From assembly GCA_034687125.1 (NCBI GenBank), contig JAQGBZ010000049.1, positions 186,001-250,000 of the forward strand: DNA of 64,000 nt, read 5' to 3'. Origin of the DNA: Neelides folsomi (lineage: Eukaryota > Arthropoda > Collembola > Neelipleona > Neelidae). Below the pieces are notes generated by a model. That model had not been told where the DNA came from. It ran no database searches and worked only from the letters and a program-made list of their open reading frames with translations. This document shows positions 36,401 to 49,400 of the stretch, piece after piece (positions within the stretch are counted from its first letter, which is position 1; each line of letters opens with the position of its first letter). Position numbers and translations under genes: made by a program.

Positions 36401-39400
36401 AAATGGCAACTAATTTGTAATCCAATCGACTAGTCTCAAGGAATCTCTTTGAAGCAGCCAAACAACTTGAGAAAGCTTGTTGGGAAAATTGCTCCCGCTC
36501 GAAATTATAAAGATATTTTTTGTCAATGTCCGGAAGTTTGGAAAATTGGATTCCAACTTCAGCAAGCATTTGATGATCATCGAGAGCATTGAGGATTTCT
36601 AACATGTGCTGGACCGCTTTGCTCATATGATATGGAAAACTCCCTGGGCGGTCAATATCATCAATTGGATTTCTTAACACACCCTGAAAATAACATAAAT
36701 TGATCAAATCTCAATATATTTAATATTCAATAATAATTTATACTAATATTGAATAATGTTATTTTATACCAATATAACTATTATATTAATAGTATTTAAT
36801 TTGATTTGATTTGTACTTGTGAAATAATAAATTAATAGTTTACATTAAAAAAGTTGTTAGGTTTTCGATCTCCAAATAAACCAAAGACCCGTTTGTCTTT
36901 CTCGTTGCTCCCAAGAAGATATTCTCGTCCTTTGATCCAGTCTTTCAAAAAGTGTGAATAGGCACAAGAAATTCGGTAATTGGATTTGTGATGCTGGGGA
37001 AATCGCGCAACGCATTCTTCAAGGGCCTTCACACATTCGTAAACGACCTTTCCGAACTTTACATCTTTGAATCGCAAATCAACTTCTGTTTGATCCATTG
37101 AGACGGTTTTCTTCAATGGTGGGCGTCCAACTTGTCCACCATTCCCTCGCCCAGACCCCTCGGCTGGTTCATTCTTCCGATCTTTTCCCCCTCGCAATTT
37201 TTTCGCCCGAACTCGGAGTTCTAATGAAGATTGTGTTGATGGGTTTTCATCTTCCACATTAAGGGAATTTGACAAATTGAACGGAAGGTCATTAGGACTT
37301 CCTCGTGACTCGTCCTCTTCAATCCTTTTGATAATATCGTCCACGACTGCTTCGATGATCTTTTGTTCCTATTTATACAATAAACAATGACCATCCAATT
37401 ACTTTAATGTATTTCAGAGTAATTAATTATCCCAATAATATTTTAGTTTATTCTTCCATACTTTTTTGGCTGTTTCTTCAATACACTTTTTCCTCTTTGC
37501 TTCCATATTTTCCAGAGATTTTGAAATCCTTGCTTGGACAAATGGACTCTCAGCAGAGGTTTTTAAATATTTCAATAAAACATTTTCAATCTCCTCATTG
37601 TATTCATGCTTATCAACATAAGCAAGCGCACTTGCGTGAATCCTGTAATTAAATGGTCACGAATGTCATTGGTAAAATTAGTAATTAAATATACAAATAC
37701 TGTAAATATTCATATTGATTATTATCTCATACCTATAATATATTTCCAATGCTTCAATAGCCAGCTCAGGAGCATTGTAATAATTAATTTTGAGCGGATA
37801 TGGAGCTTGTTGAATGTGAAGAAGGGCAGCTGCAATTTCATATTGTTCCAAAAACTTATCCGGTTTCCCAGGATGAATTTTCTCCAACACTTTTCCCAGC
37901 ATGTAATGATGAATCCAAATCTCTTCCTGGTGTTCGTTGTCGTCGCTTTTTGAATAATTCTCCACGATTGGTTCGAAACATTCAGCAGCGATTTTAATAA
38001 ATTCGTCCTTTTTCCTCTCAATCACTTCGAATTGTTCCAAACTGAGTCGGTCAGCATTGTACTTCAAAAGTCTTGAGCAAAACGAGTCCATTGAGTAGAC
38101 AAAGGATCCAAACTCGATCCGAACCTTTGAATTGCTTTGGTCCAATGACAAGGCATTTTGAAAGGACAAAACCACAATGTTTGCATTATTTAAAATGTCG
38201 TCGATTTCAAAGTCATCAAATGAGTTCAATTGAGTGTTGACTTCTTCCCCTGTCGAGAGAGCAATGCAAGCCCATGAATCAAATCTCCGAGGGACGATGA
38301 AAATGTCTTGGAAATAATACTCAATAGCTTTGGTAAACTCCTTTGCTTTGAAATAATGATCCCCAAGGAGGTAATAAATATCATTGAACACGACCAGCCC
38401 GTCCCCGGAATCCTCCACCAATTTAATCTTCATAAGCTCGTCGTAGAGAAGTTTCGGCTTTGTAGGAGGCGGATTTCTTTTTAATTCCTGAGGCATGGCT
38501 GCTAAGATCCGCTTGAAGAGAATTTCTTGATCGGATGAGATGGAATCGTAGGAGTCAAACTCTGGCAGCTCTTTTGGTTTGTAATACTCAAATAAAATGG
38601 GACAATCGTCCCATTGAAGACAAATATTCCCATTCGTTCCGCCACTGTTTGGGTGTTCGTTCAAATATTTCAATTTTAACTTTTTACTAGGATGGCCATA
38701 AAGACAGTAAAATGCCTGTTCAAGGCAAAACTTCGTCTCGTCGTGACTCCCATACTCCTCAGAATCCATGAGAGGAAACAAGGTTTGAATGATGTACTTT
38801 AATAATTTTCCCCCTTCAAAAATACATTTTTCCAGTCGGGCAAAATACTCGTGAGCAAATTGAAGCAAAAGAATCGAATTCGGCACGGCGTCTTCTTCAA
38901 TGTAAAGGGCAGGTTCGCTCTTTTCCAACTGGAACAAAATTTTATGTGTGAGGACCCAAAGTGAGGTGAGAATTGGAGTAAATTCAAAGTTCTTCTCCGT
39001 TTGGGTCAACAGTTTGAGGATCGAGTCAATGAGAGATTGAGCATTTGAGAAAGAGAGCTTCTCTTCAATGCTTACAATCTCTTCAATCATCCTGATTGTG
39101 TTTTCTTGGATGGTCGGATCTGGTTCGGAGCTGTTAACTGAGAATCGCAGGAGTAGAAGCGATTCTTCCAGCGCTTCACGGTTCATTCCTCGTTTGAAAT
39201 AAGCCTCAGTGAGATAAAACCGATTCAATATCTCCTTTTGGCTCTCACCAATGGCTTTAAGGTAAGGTTCGAGAATTGCAATCAGCTCGTCGTATTTCTC
39301 CTCTTTGTGCAACGTGTTGGTTCGGTCGATGTTTTCCATTCGTTCAATAAAGCTCAGCTTCTGCTTCACGTCCTCAATTGAAATCCCGACATTTGAATCC

Positions 39401-41978
39401 CCGCTCATCTTTTCCAGATGGAAGAGGGCGAATTGGAAATAGCTGGCCACGTCGTTGTAATCCGCATTTCCCGAATTGGCTAAATGAAGAGCAAAATTCC
39501 CACGAAGCCAGTAAAAACGAATTTGAAATTCGTCGGTTGATAATTGAGGAGCGAAGGATATTTGAATTAGATATTTCATTTCTCGATTGAATGCTTTTTC
39601 AAGTTTGGGTAAGCCAAAGGATGCTAAGCTCAAACGGTCAAATAAAAGCTCAGCAACTTTCAGTGTGTTGAATCCTTCACTTAGAATCAAACTCTCATCA
39701 TCACGAACAAAGTTTGGGTCGGGACGAATTAAAAATGACCTGTAAAGAAAATGGAAAGTATTCATAGTGTAAATAAAAATTAACAAAGATGAATTTAAAT
39801 ATTGACATTTTGTGCTTCATTACCTGTAGGCAGAGTTGAGCTTTGAAAATTCGTCAGTTAAATGAGGAGGCCATTTATTTTCAAATTTCTTATTAATAAG
39901 GAAATTGAAGAGATCAACGGTTAATGTTAAGTGCTCTTTAGGTTTGGATGAAAGAAGAAATTCTTGAACGTCCAAAGCCTCCTTCTCACTCCCAAAATAC
40001 TCAGAAACGACCTTTGCCAATTTCTTCTCTCGTTTCGAATTGATTTCCTCCAAGTGCCCATTGCATTCAGTGAACCTAATGTTTAAAACAGTTAATTAAT
40101 ACTTTTTTAATTAAATCGATTATGTATTTATATCTTACTTTTATCAATGTAAATTTTAATAATTTTGTAAGCAGATTAATAACCATGTTAATTGGGAGTT
40201 AAATGAACGTACAAAAGTGAAGGTGGGATTATTTTTCTTAGCATGTCACTGAAACAATGTTCTCTTTTATTTCCACATTGGGAAGAAATGGGAAGGGCGA
40301 GGCCGCGGACTCGTTGTGACCTTCGCTTGCCCTCCAGTTGCCACCATTTTACATCTTTTTTGTTTTTTTTCTTAGATAGCAAATCATTTCCTTGGTTTGA
40401 GAGCCCCAAAGAATCATCGGCTATTTCTGAAAAAATATTATTATACAAATTACAATAGATTGTATTTATAAAGTTAGCTATACAAAGTAAACACATTGAA
40501 ACAATGAAAGGCCTAAATTCCCATATTAGATTTAAAAGAATACCTTGAGTACTTGTATCACAGAAAGATTCAGAGTCTTTTTGGTCCGTTTGATTTTCCT
40601 GCTCTTCACATGGACTTTTACTCCTTCCATTCATCTCTTCCTGAGTTGTTTCGCTCAACTCCAAGTTTTCCCTCACATTCAAATCTTTGGTGGCATCTTC
40701 ATCTGATTTTGAACCGTTTTGAATTATCGAGCTAAGTTGATCTCTGTTCTGATTCCAACTAATTGAGTATTTTTTTCTAAACTGTAAATGCATGAAAAAT
40801 TACATTATTACATTTTCAAAATTTTCAATGTTTACACTCATGCGTAAACTAATAATTAATGAGTTCAATTTACAACAAAATAAATAAAGCAAATATTTGT
40901 TAAAGATGTTTAAGTAATTACCCCGTTTTTAAAAGTAAAAGCCTTGACAATTAATATGTTTTCGATCAGTTCTGCGAAAGTGGATGGATGAAAGGAAAAT
41001 GACTGAGTGTCATTATCTTCAATTTGCCTGGCAGCGATTTCACTTCTGATGCTCTCTTTGTACTTATCGATTAAATTCCGGGCCTCATTGTGGAATTTAT
41101 CTTTCCAGTAGAGATCATAGGAAGGGAGGTCAACAAAGAGATTGTTCCACTCTGGATGTTTTTTCTCAATCACTTCTTTTAAATCGGGATCTGCTTCCAA
41201 ACAGAGATCGCGGAAGACTTGCCCTTTGACAAACGAACTATCTGATTCCAAGCCAATTGAGCAAAATTGAAGGCAAGTGATGTAATCAGACAAAACATAG
41301 TTAAGGGTGATCAGATTTTCAATCGGATCCCAATGAGAAGGCGAAGTTAAATGTGCTTTCGCAAATGCTTCCGCTGCCAGACCGTAATCCAATAATTTAA
41401 TTCCAATTTCACCGAGATTTATCCAATTAACGACCGTTTGGTCCATTTGAATAGTTTGGATGATCTTGGTCTTCGCTGCTTCATAATCAGGCGGCTCCGG
41501 GAAGCTAATGTAGATTTGGCTCAAGTTCTTTAAGCAACCCAATCTGATTTGCTTGTGTAGAGGTGAATCCAGAATATCTTGGCCCTTTTCACAAAATTCC
41601 AATTGTAAATTATATTTTCAAATCCAAATAATTATCTTTCATCTTATTTTTTAATGAAAATAAATTTAATTACATTTAATAAAGGTGAAGCGAGAACTTC
41701 TTCCATGCCGGCTGCAGCCCTCTCGTATTCATGATTAAGATATTGATTGAGGGATTCATTGTAAAGAGCAAAGATTCTCTCTTCCTGTTAATTTAATTTT
41801 ATTTAGTAATTGTAATTAGGCAATGGAAAAATAAATTCAACTCTATAATAATGAAAGACATTAAAATTTACTGAGCATTAGCTATCCTACAACCCACCTC
41901 TGATTCTTTGATTTCAGCGAATTCGTCTTCGTCTCTACTTCTAGATGATTCATCATTCAAAGCTTTAATCTGCAGCAT
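33496..41978 (-). CDS. CABIN1: CABIN1 (calcineurin-binding protein 1 / HIRA-complex subunit)
   Basis: Large nuclear TPR protein; in vertebrates it binds HIRA, UBN and ASF1 for histone H3.3 deposition, and also calcineurin and MEF2. Fourteen exons join in phase: 41898-41978, 41674-41784, 40922-41584, 40544-40781, 40213-40426, 39824-40075, 37733-39739, 37462-37642, 36844-37368, 36300-36683, 35002-35106, 34785-34908, 33793-34689, 33496-33683. They give 1989 residues (vertebrate ~2220). Recognisable landmarks are the N-terminus MLQIKALND, the basic stretch KRRSQRVR, ALYIEE with the following FAHEYFARLE, QAFYCLYGHPSKKLK, YYLLGDHYFKAKEFTKAIEY, RRFDSWACIALS, WIHHYMLGKVLEKI, and DDIDRPGSFPYHM. The last ~380 residues are low-complexity, with VIDLT and a terminal VIYIDD. 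The small exon 35002-35106 (start GEIAPVDIMTCEQAF) is the least certain. A 1072-base element sits in the intron 35107-36299. Confidence 0.92.
35151..36222. mobile_element. Long-terminal-inverted-repeat element in CABIN1 intron
   Basis: The ends are inverted copies: TGTAACAATAGGATGCCCGC at 35151 and, reading back from 36222, TGTAACAATACGATGCCTGC. The similarity continues inward for about 220 bases per arm (shared CCTCAACGCCGCGC, ACACTTTTCTTGTG-like, CTCACAGAGTTTTAGT and TTTCCAATGC blocks) with scattered indels. ATA occurs on both flanks, a possible 3-bp target duplication. The ~630-base core has no long frame, so the element is non-autonomous. Its outer ends lie 44 and 77 bases from the flanking exons; the intron without it would be ~121 bases. 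It is unrelated in sequence to the element at 13656-14328. Confidence 0.82.
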
Positions 41979-43092
41979 CTTCTATCAGGATCAATTTGTC
42001 ACCGGAAAATGATCCTTCGCTTTCAATTTAAGAAATTGGCATTCCAATAACATACAATTTTGGTTTTTAATATATCTGAAATAAAAAAAGTAAAATGTAG
42101 AATGAACACATATTGACACATTTAATCATTTCTTCGTACAATAATTGAAATGGAAAATGACGTTTATAAGTAATTATGTATTTATATTTTATATAATTTA
42201 TTTAATGTAAATACAATGTTGTATTTACATTAAATTAATATTTCAAATATTCAAAAGTATATCTACCTACATATTATGGGTATCTAGTTAAGTAATGACA
42301 CTGGAGAAACTTGTATGTTATAGATAGAGAATTGGAAAGTTAATTTAAAAGATAAATCCATTAATTAGTTAACTGACATTGAGTTAACTAAAGCAAATTT
42401 TAATAAATTTTCAAATTGTGACAGTGATTTAACAGGATTTATCCGCTTATAAAAAAGGCGATTTTTACTTTCTTTATATTTCCCATTTCACTGCGTCTAA
42501 ATCTCGCTCTCCTCCCTCCTCTCACCCAAATTCTCTCTTTCATTTCCCAAATTACAATTAAAAGCTATTAAAATTGTAAATCATTTTTATAAAAAAGGAA
42601 TATTTATAAATTATTAATAATCCAAAATTACTCTTCCTTCTTGTAATTAAGGAATTTTGATAATCTTAGATACAACCAACATTTACGGTTTGTAAAATTG
42701 ATAATTTGTAGTCAATTAATATCGATTTATTTATTTACTGTTTTCAATCAAATGTGCAATTGATTTTGTTACATCTGAAGAAACCCCAATGTTTAACCTT
42801 TGTAATAATTATGATTATTTTAAAACATTAAATTTTCTTACCAATTTTTAGACCTGCTTAATTAATATTATTTACTTTACAGACAAACTTACAATCTTTC
42901 ACTCATTCTTCGAAGAACTGGGCAAGTAAGTTTGTAAATTACAATTATTTCATATATTATTTCTTGTCTTCCCTAATTTACGATTAACGCATTGATTATT
43001 TTTATTCTTTTATTTTCAATTTAAGGTTATATGAGCAAATTAAATAACAGATATATAACTTGCTATTTTGTATTCGATATTTACAGTTAGTT
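41979..43092. other. Divergent promoter region of CABIN1 and TRIR
   Basis: About 1.1 kb between two genes transcribed away from each other, so it should contain both promoters. A candidate non-coding first exon of TRIR ends near 42925 (GGGCAA|GTAAGT) and would splice to the acceptor at 43086 (ATTTACAG). A pyrimidine-rich stretch lies at 42475-42555 and a perfect 17-bp-arm palindrome at 42200-42235. Confidence 0.5.
42200..42235. repeat. 36-bp palindrome, 17-bp arms
   Basis: ATTTAATGTAAATACAA, a TG spacer, then its exact reverse complement. It sits about 220 bases upstream of the CABIN1 start in the shared CABIN1/TRIR upstream region. Confidence 0.9.
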
Positions 43093-43695
43093 ATGGAGAA
43101 GCGGACTCATAATGGCGTTGTTCCAAACCAAACTAACATTAAGATCAAAAAAGAAGAAATCGTTAAAAAAGAAATAACCGTCGAAGTGAAAAAACCTCAA
43201 CCCATCTTAGTAAGATAATTTTTAAAACAAAATGTATCACTCACCCTTTCCATCTTTAAAGACAAACTTATTAAAATTCAATTAAACTAATTACGAGTTA
43301 ATAATTTTTAAATTTTCTATTTCATCTCAATGAAGATTATTAAGATGAAGATTCAATTGTTAAATCAATACATTACATACTGCATTCCATTAAATCAATT
43401 AATTTTAATGCCCTTTTTATCTATTAGGTTGGGAAGCGAAGAGGCGGAAAACTTCTTCCAACTGGAGTAGTGAAAAAATCTTGCCCCGAAGCTCCTCCAA
43501 AAGTAATTTGAAGATTCAAACTACCTATTTAATTAATTGCTTTTATACAAGAATAAGTGTCTTTACATATCAACTTATCTAATGATATTTTTGATTAAGG
43601 GAACCGATGCCTGGTCTCAATACATGTCGGAGGTTCGCAGGTACAAAGAGCAATCGTGCGAGGAAGAGCGAAAGAATCGCCCACTTGTTAAATAA
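43093..43695 (+). CDS. TRIR: TRIR (telomerase RNA component interacting RNase) homologue
   Basis: Small basic nuclear protein. In mammals the C19orf43 product TRIR is reported as an exoribonuclease acting on the telomerase RNA. Three in-phase exons (43093-43209, 43428-43502, 43600-43695) encode 95 residues. The conserved core is clear: VGKRRGGKLLPTGVVKK, then DAWSQYMSEVRRYKEQSC, ending KNRPLVK at the very C-terminus, which matches the family's GDAWAKYM..VKKYK and TRPLVK signature. The N-terminal block that precedes this core in the mammalian protein (an NDGSFLE-type segment) is not present; instead the start is MEKRTHNGVVPNQ followed by a Lys/Glu-rich run. An acceptor directly before the ATG (43086) implies an upstream non-coding exon. 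All three exons are too short to stand out as long frames. Confidence 0.85.
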
Positions 43696-44701
43696 TCAAC
43701 GTGATTTTGATGTCTCATTTTGATCAGCTAAAGTTGACCTATCGTATACTATTTTACGGTTTCTATTTTATTTATTTTTTACTTAATTGTAAAAAGTACA
43801 TTTCAGTTAAAAAAAACTATATGCATAGATATATATTAATAGCTAAGATTATAGTACATGTTTAGATTTACATTCTTACATGTAGCGTTATTGACCATTT
43901 AAATTGTTCTAATTTCTCGCAATTGTTTCTTAATTTTTTGTTTTATTATCGACGCATTTAATCATTTAATTCATTAATTGATTTCTTGATTTAATTCATT
44001 AATTGATTTCTTGAGTGGGCGATGGAAATTTTGGTGGAATAAGTCAATGCGTGGGCCTTTCCAGTCTCATAGTCCCTGGATCACTTTAAAATACACAATG
44101 TATTAATTAGTAAGGAATAAGCTAATAAAATGCCTAGTATTATCTCCTTGATGCAATACATTAATATTAAATTATAGACTTAAGACTAACATACCAACAA
44201 TTTAACGAACCTACTCAACCTACCCTACGAGTACATATTTGATAAGATTTTGTAATAAATGCGAATTTGTAAAAAAAAAGATGATAATGGTTCATTAATT
44301 TGTCATAAATGATTAACTTTTCTCGACAATAAGCATCAACTCAATAATTTACTAGTGACATTGGGTAATTAAGTAAAACAAATGTTTGGCAAACTAAACG
44401 TGTTTCATTTTTATTTGATAATTAAGTTTAACAGGTAGGACTCGTAAGCGTCGTCACTTTACTAAATATATACACTTATTGTTGAATTGACTTAAAAACG
44501 TGGATTGCTTCCTACACACTTTGGGGTTCATATCTGAAAACAAAAAAGTTAGATTAGAATTGAATACACAAATAAGATATACCATACAGATAAATGTGTA
44601 ATTTAGTGTAATATAATAAAAATGAAAAAGGTTTTATTTAAAATATGGGCAAAGTTTAATTTAAAATATAATAAAGGTTTAATTTAAAATAAAATGTTAA
44701 T
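43696..44701. other. Convergent intergenic region between TRIR and PAM16
   Basis: About 1 kb of AT-rich sequence between two facing stop codons. It should include the two 3' UTRs, with an AATAAA near 44124 for TRIR. I see no other gene. Confidence 0.55.
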
Positions 44702-45118
44702 TTACCATGAAGCAGATGACTTTTGTTCTTTAGCTGTCGTTTCCTCAGCTTTCATTTTAACTTCCTCGTCAATCCGCTGTTTGGCCCGGTAGATCTTGGA
44801 CTGGATGTAAAACGACCCGCCGTTTTCCTTCCCGTTGAGGCCGAACAAGGTCGCGTACTTCTCTTGGATTTCCTCCGGGGTGGCTTCTTTGGAGACATTG
44901 AGAATATTTCGAGCTTCTTCCACACTGATCCCCATCCTCATGTTTTCTGAAGACGTCTTGAGGTCATCGTTGTCCCCGTAAGAAGATCCTTGGTTGGCCG
45001 TCCGTCTCCGGGCCGCGGCCTCCTGACTCGCTTGGTACTCTTGTCGAAGTGCTCGAGCAAATGCTTTGCCCACGGCTTGAGTCCCAAGGACAATGATTTG
45101 CACGAGATATTTGGCCAT
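44702..45118 (-). CDS. PAM16: PAM16/Magmas, import-motor subunit Tim16
   Basis: J-like subunit of the mitochondrial presequence-translocase-associated motor. It pairs with the J protein PAM14/DNAJC19 and restrains its stimulation of mtHsp70 on the matrix side of TIM23. A single exon of 138 residues starts MAKYLVQIIVLGTQAVGKAF, the family's hydrophobic N-terminus, followed by ARALRQEYQASQ. The degenerate J domain contains ISVEEARNILNVS, EEIQEKYATLFGLN and GGSFYIQSKIYRAKQRIDEE; the HPD triad of true J proteins is absent, as expected. An in-frame ATG eight codons upstream exists, but the conserved start is MAKYL. The ~20-residue linker between the N-terminal helix and the J-like domain (RRRTANQGSSYGDND) is longer and more polar than in human. 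Confidence 0.96.
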   Translation of the reverse strand: MAKYLVQIIVLGTQAVGKAFARALRQEYQASQEAAARRRTANQGSSYGDNDDLKTSSENMRMGISVEEARNILNVSKEATPEEIQEKYATLFGLNGKENGGSFYIQSKIYRAKQRIDEEVKMKAEETTAKEQKSSASW

Positions 45119-46460
45119 AGCCCTTAATCTAATTAATCTCAATTAAAATAATCAAATTACTACATCATCCTTCAAGAAACACCCTGAATGAATGTGAAAT
45201 GATGAAATGAATGAAAAATGAAACCATGATCTGATCCAATCCCGGTTTTCATTTCATCAAATTGCGATTCATTTTCCAAAGTCTAGGAGTACCCCATCCA
45301 AAACTTATGAAATTGGCAAATTAAACGTTTAAACTTTTCCGCTTGCGATAAATGCAAAATCACTTCAATAAGACTCCACATGTTGTTTAATGAAATAAGT
45401 TTGAGACAATTAATTGGAACATTAAAAGAAGTTGTGTTTATTATGATATTATTAATACAAGTAAATTCGCCATTGTGCAATTTGCATTGAGTATTATTAT
45501 TTATTTCCTTTATTGGTTACATCTGTGTATATACAAGTGGGCGAATAACCCTTCAACATTATAATTTACATACTAACCTATGATAAATTGCTAATGATAT
45601 ATTTTAACAGTAATATATAGTATTATTTGAATTGTGTTTTACACATTTCCCTAATTACTAGATAGTTATATTTGCATATATGCTCTTTAAAAGTATTATT
45701 GTGACTATATGTTAGATTTTCACAAAAAATATATTATACCAAACTTAAACTAAATGTATGCAGTATATAAAAATTATACGAGTAATTTAATTGATACAAT
45801 GCATAAAATTAAAGGTAATTCGCTAAAGTAATAAATAACCCAACCTTGATAATTAATACTTAGGATTAAAATATTTAAATATTGACTAGAAATTGAAGAA
45901 TAATAGTAATTACATTACTATCATTAACGGTAATACGCAGTATTGAAATATACTTCGAATTTTTTATCTATCAGGAGTATACATAGGTTATAAAGTACCT
46001 ATACCTAAATAGATACATGGTCTAATTTATAACTTTAATGTAAGTTGTATACTATCTGTACATATCTATGTATAGCTTTATTATCTACAATAGGTAATAT
46101 ACCATGGTACATATGTAATTATATGAATACTTTAATATTTGATCTGTATGTTTGAATACAAGCACAAAAAAGTATTATTGTAAAAGGTAATAAAAATTAT
46201 GTGATCGTGATATAAAAATATCACTTGCTCATAATACACAAATCAATCTGATATTGACTGTATGTACGGTTAGCATATAAATTCTAAAAGTAATAAAGTC
46301 AATGTTTTGATAGTGTATTTATACAAGATATATATACTATATATCTACTCTTTTACCTACAACTTTTACGGATCTCATCTGATAAATAAATAATATTTAT
46401 TACACACATATGACACCAATTATAAATAAATATAGAAATCGGATCTTCATTTTGGGCTGA
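45119..46460. other. Intergenic region between PAM16 and SPATA1
   Basis: 1.3 kb of very AT-rich sequence. It should contain the PAM16 promoter and, near 46397, a TTTATT (AATAAA on the - strand) suitable for SPATA1 3' processing. I see no coding sequence. Confidence 0.55.
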
Positions 46461-49400
46461 CTAGTATGGATCGTAGTTTCTTGGAACCGACGGAAGGTTC
46501 GAGCTTGAATTGACTTGTGCTCCAGATCTTGCCAGCGACATTACAACTTTCTTATGTGCCAAATCGCTTCTCAAATCTCTTGTCTCTCGTTCAGCTTGCT
46601 CTTTCAACTAATCACAAATTCATTTTGAGTAAACTCATTAAAAATGATAAAGTGGTGGGAATATCAAATAAAAATTATGTGAAAATTTTGTAATAATATT
46701 TGGTAATTAAATACCTTAATTTCTGAGTCAAGTCGAAGCTTCGCCCCTTTAACTTTCTGTTGAAGTTCCTTTATTTCGTGTTGCAATCGAGCCGCCATGA
46801 TCTTGTAGTTTGCCTTAAAACATTAAAAATATTGTGCATAAAATAATAATAATTTGGTTGAATTTGAATCATTGTTAATCTGAGAGCAAGAAATTAACCT
46901 TCTTGGATGGACCATCTCTGAGGCGCAGAGGCAAATCCCGTCCTTCGAGGTGAGCCAGAAGTCTTCGGTGGACTGTGTTCAACTCTGCTCGCAGAGAACT
47001 GCATGACCCTTCAAGTGGACGAGTCAAAGTTGCTTCTTCAATATATTTCTTATGCCAAAACTCGTGTCTCTAAACATCCCATTGCGAATTGATTAAATAA
47101 TAATTATAATCACCACAATGTCAATATCTCACCCGAGTGATCTTGTCTCTCTTTTCCTTTATTCTGTTTTGTATGTCGGTGGCTCTTTGAACCAATTCAG
47201 CTCTTTTCATCTCAGCATCATGTCTGTTTTGGACGGTTTCAGCAATTTCCCGCAGTATCTTGTCACCTTTAAATACACATTAGTTAAGTATTAAAAAACT
47301 AACGACAAAAATTACAGATCTTAATAAGAGTTAAAATTTATCAACGATTACAATGCAATTATGTAAACACGTTGTATTTATCATTGCAACCTATTGACGT
47401 TTAATGTTTATTATCTATTAGAATTTAGGTAGTATAAGTTATTGGTGTAATAGTACTAGTAAATTAAATGAAATTAAATGGTTCATTAATTTTACACGCT
47501 GATAAAATCATTCCAAGGATCTTACGAAGATCAATCGGAGGAAGGGAACGGGAATTGACGATTGTGTGAGGTTTATTCATAATAATTGAATCATTCGTGA
47601 AATTGAGAGTGTAGAAATGTGAAGGACTTTCATTCTCTCCGGTTTGAATGGCTTTGTCAATCATGGAACTCCGTTGAGGAAAGGAATTGAAAGCGTCAGG
47701 TGAAAATTCACTTTTCTCTTCTTTGAGCTCTTTCTCGGGGAAATGGATCTCGAAGATGCAGGGAAGACCAGGGAGACTTTGTTGGCAGGTCAGTTGGGCT
47801 GAATACCGTCTTCCCATCACTCTCGACACAGGGATCATATTCCCCTGACCCGGATTCTCCCAATTCTGACCTCCCTCGAGGTCAATGATAGGATGAGTGT
47901 AGAAATTGGTGAAAACGTCCCTATCCTGTTTCCTCACTTCTTTCTCATTAGAAACACTCAGATCGTAAAATTGAGGGTCAAGGGCTGCTCTCAAAGCCTT
48001 CCTTTTTTCCTTGATTGTCGAGGAGACGGTGAGATTTTCCTTCATGCTCTCTTTATTTTTGAGATACTTTTGCACTCTTTCCTCAGCATATTGACGACGT
48101 TTCTCTCTTGAAAGGGCCTGGCGGGCGAGGGTCAATTTGTTAAACCTTTGGGGATATTTCTCCAAGTTCTTTTTATTCTTGGTTAGCTTGTTTTCAACGA
48201 CGAGGGTTTCTGGTTCTTTTTCAACATTTTCCTTGTTAATGTCATTTGGCTGAAGGTTGACATTTTCTTGGTTAACGCTGAGTCGGTCGCTGGGTGTAGG
48301 TGAAGGAACATTGGAACATCGTTCATATGGAATGATTGGAGTAATAATTTCTTCTCGGTCCGATTCTTCTCCTCTCATTTCAGTCTCACTTTCTTCAAAT
48401 GGAGATCTTGATCCGAAAATCTCAGTTTTAGGTTCAATCTCGTTTTCTTCTACTTTTTCTTTGTCGCTTTTCTCCTCTTCATACTCGTCAGGTTCATGAA
48501 ATCTAAATATTAGAAAAATTAAAAAATATATTTAATTAATTCATCTACAGTATAAATGTAAAGATAGCAAACTAGATGTAAATAATAAATCTAACGTTTT
48601 TCATTGTAATCATTTTATGTAATAAAACTATCAAAGCAATTGAATATATAAAGAAAACTTACAAACGAATTTCGGATCCTTCTTGGAACTCTTCAGTCAA
48701 CCGCATAATCTCATCAACGGGAATCACGTCCATTTCTTTTTCTATTATCGAGCTCGGGGCTTCAGACTTATCATCAAGCTCGTTGAGACTTTCGGGTGGT
48801 AACGGAGTTTGAGCTTGGGATCTCGGGAGGGACACCGGAGAATTTCTAAATGGAACAGAAGACGCTGATTCCGAAGGCGTCACTTTCCCATTTTCCAACA
48901 TATGCTGAGAGTAATATTTCTCTTCAAATGTCCCATTGGTGATCATTCGTCTCTCCATCATTGGAGACATTTTGGAAAAACAGCTCTCGTTGTTGTTGAC
49001 ATACGCGGAACATTTGATTGTATAGTTGGTGGTTCGTTCCGTCGGGGAAATGGTGATCGGTGGGAACGGCATTGTTGGTTCGGGCGTTTGGCCACCGCCG
49101 TCGTGACCCGCCATTCTAAACGCCGGGATGATGATCGTGATATTCATCTTCTTCCCAATTCACTTGGCACTTAACAAGAGGGACACATGTAAAGGAATAG
49201 AAGTTTCTCACTTCGCGACAACGCTTCCTATCCTTTTCCTTTCACTAATGAGAGACAACATGGCTGAGGGAATCAAAGACCCATTTGCCTTCCACTCTCA
49301 CTCACCTTTGTTCTGGAACGCATGGCAGAAATGAACTGCCCTCAATTTTTTTGTCCAAATTGTAAATCTGAAAATGGCGTGTGTGTCGGTATGTATTTTA

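Noticed and set aside
46461-49147. An independent coiled-coil gene starting at 49147 or 49114
   Set aside because: The exons at 49912-52284 encode the N-terminal domain of the same SPATA1 family and lie just upstream on the same strand, so one gene is more likely. The exact join remains uncertain.
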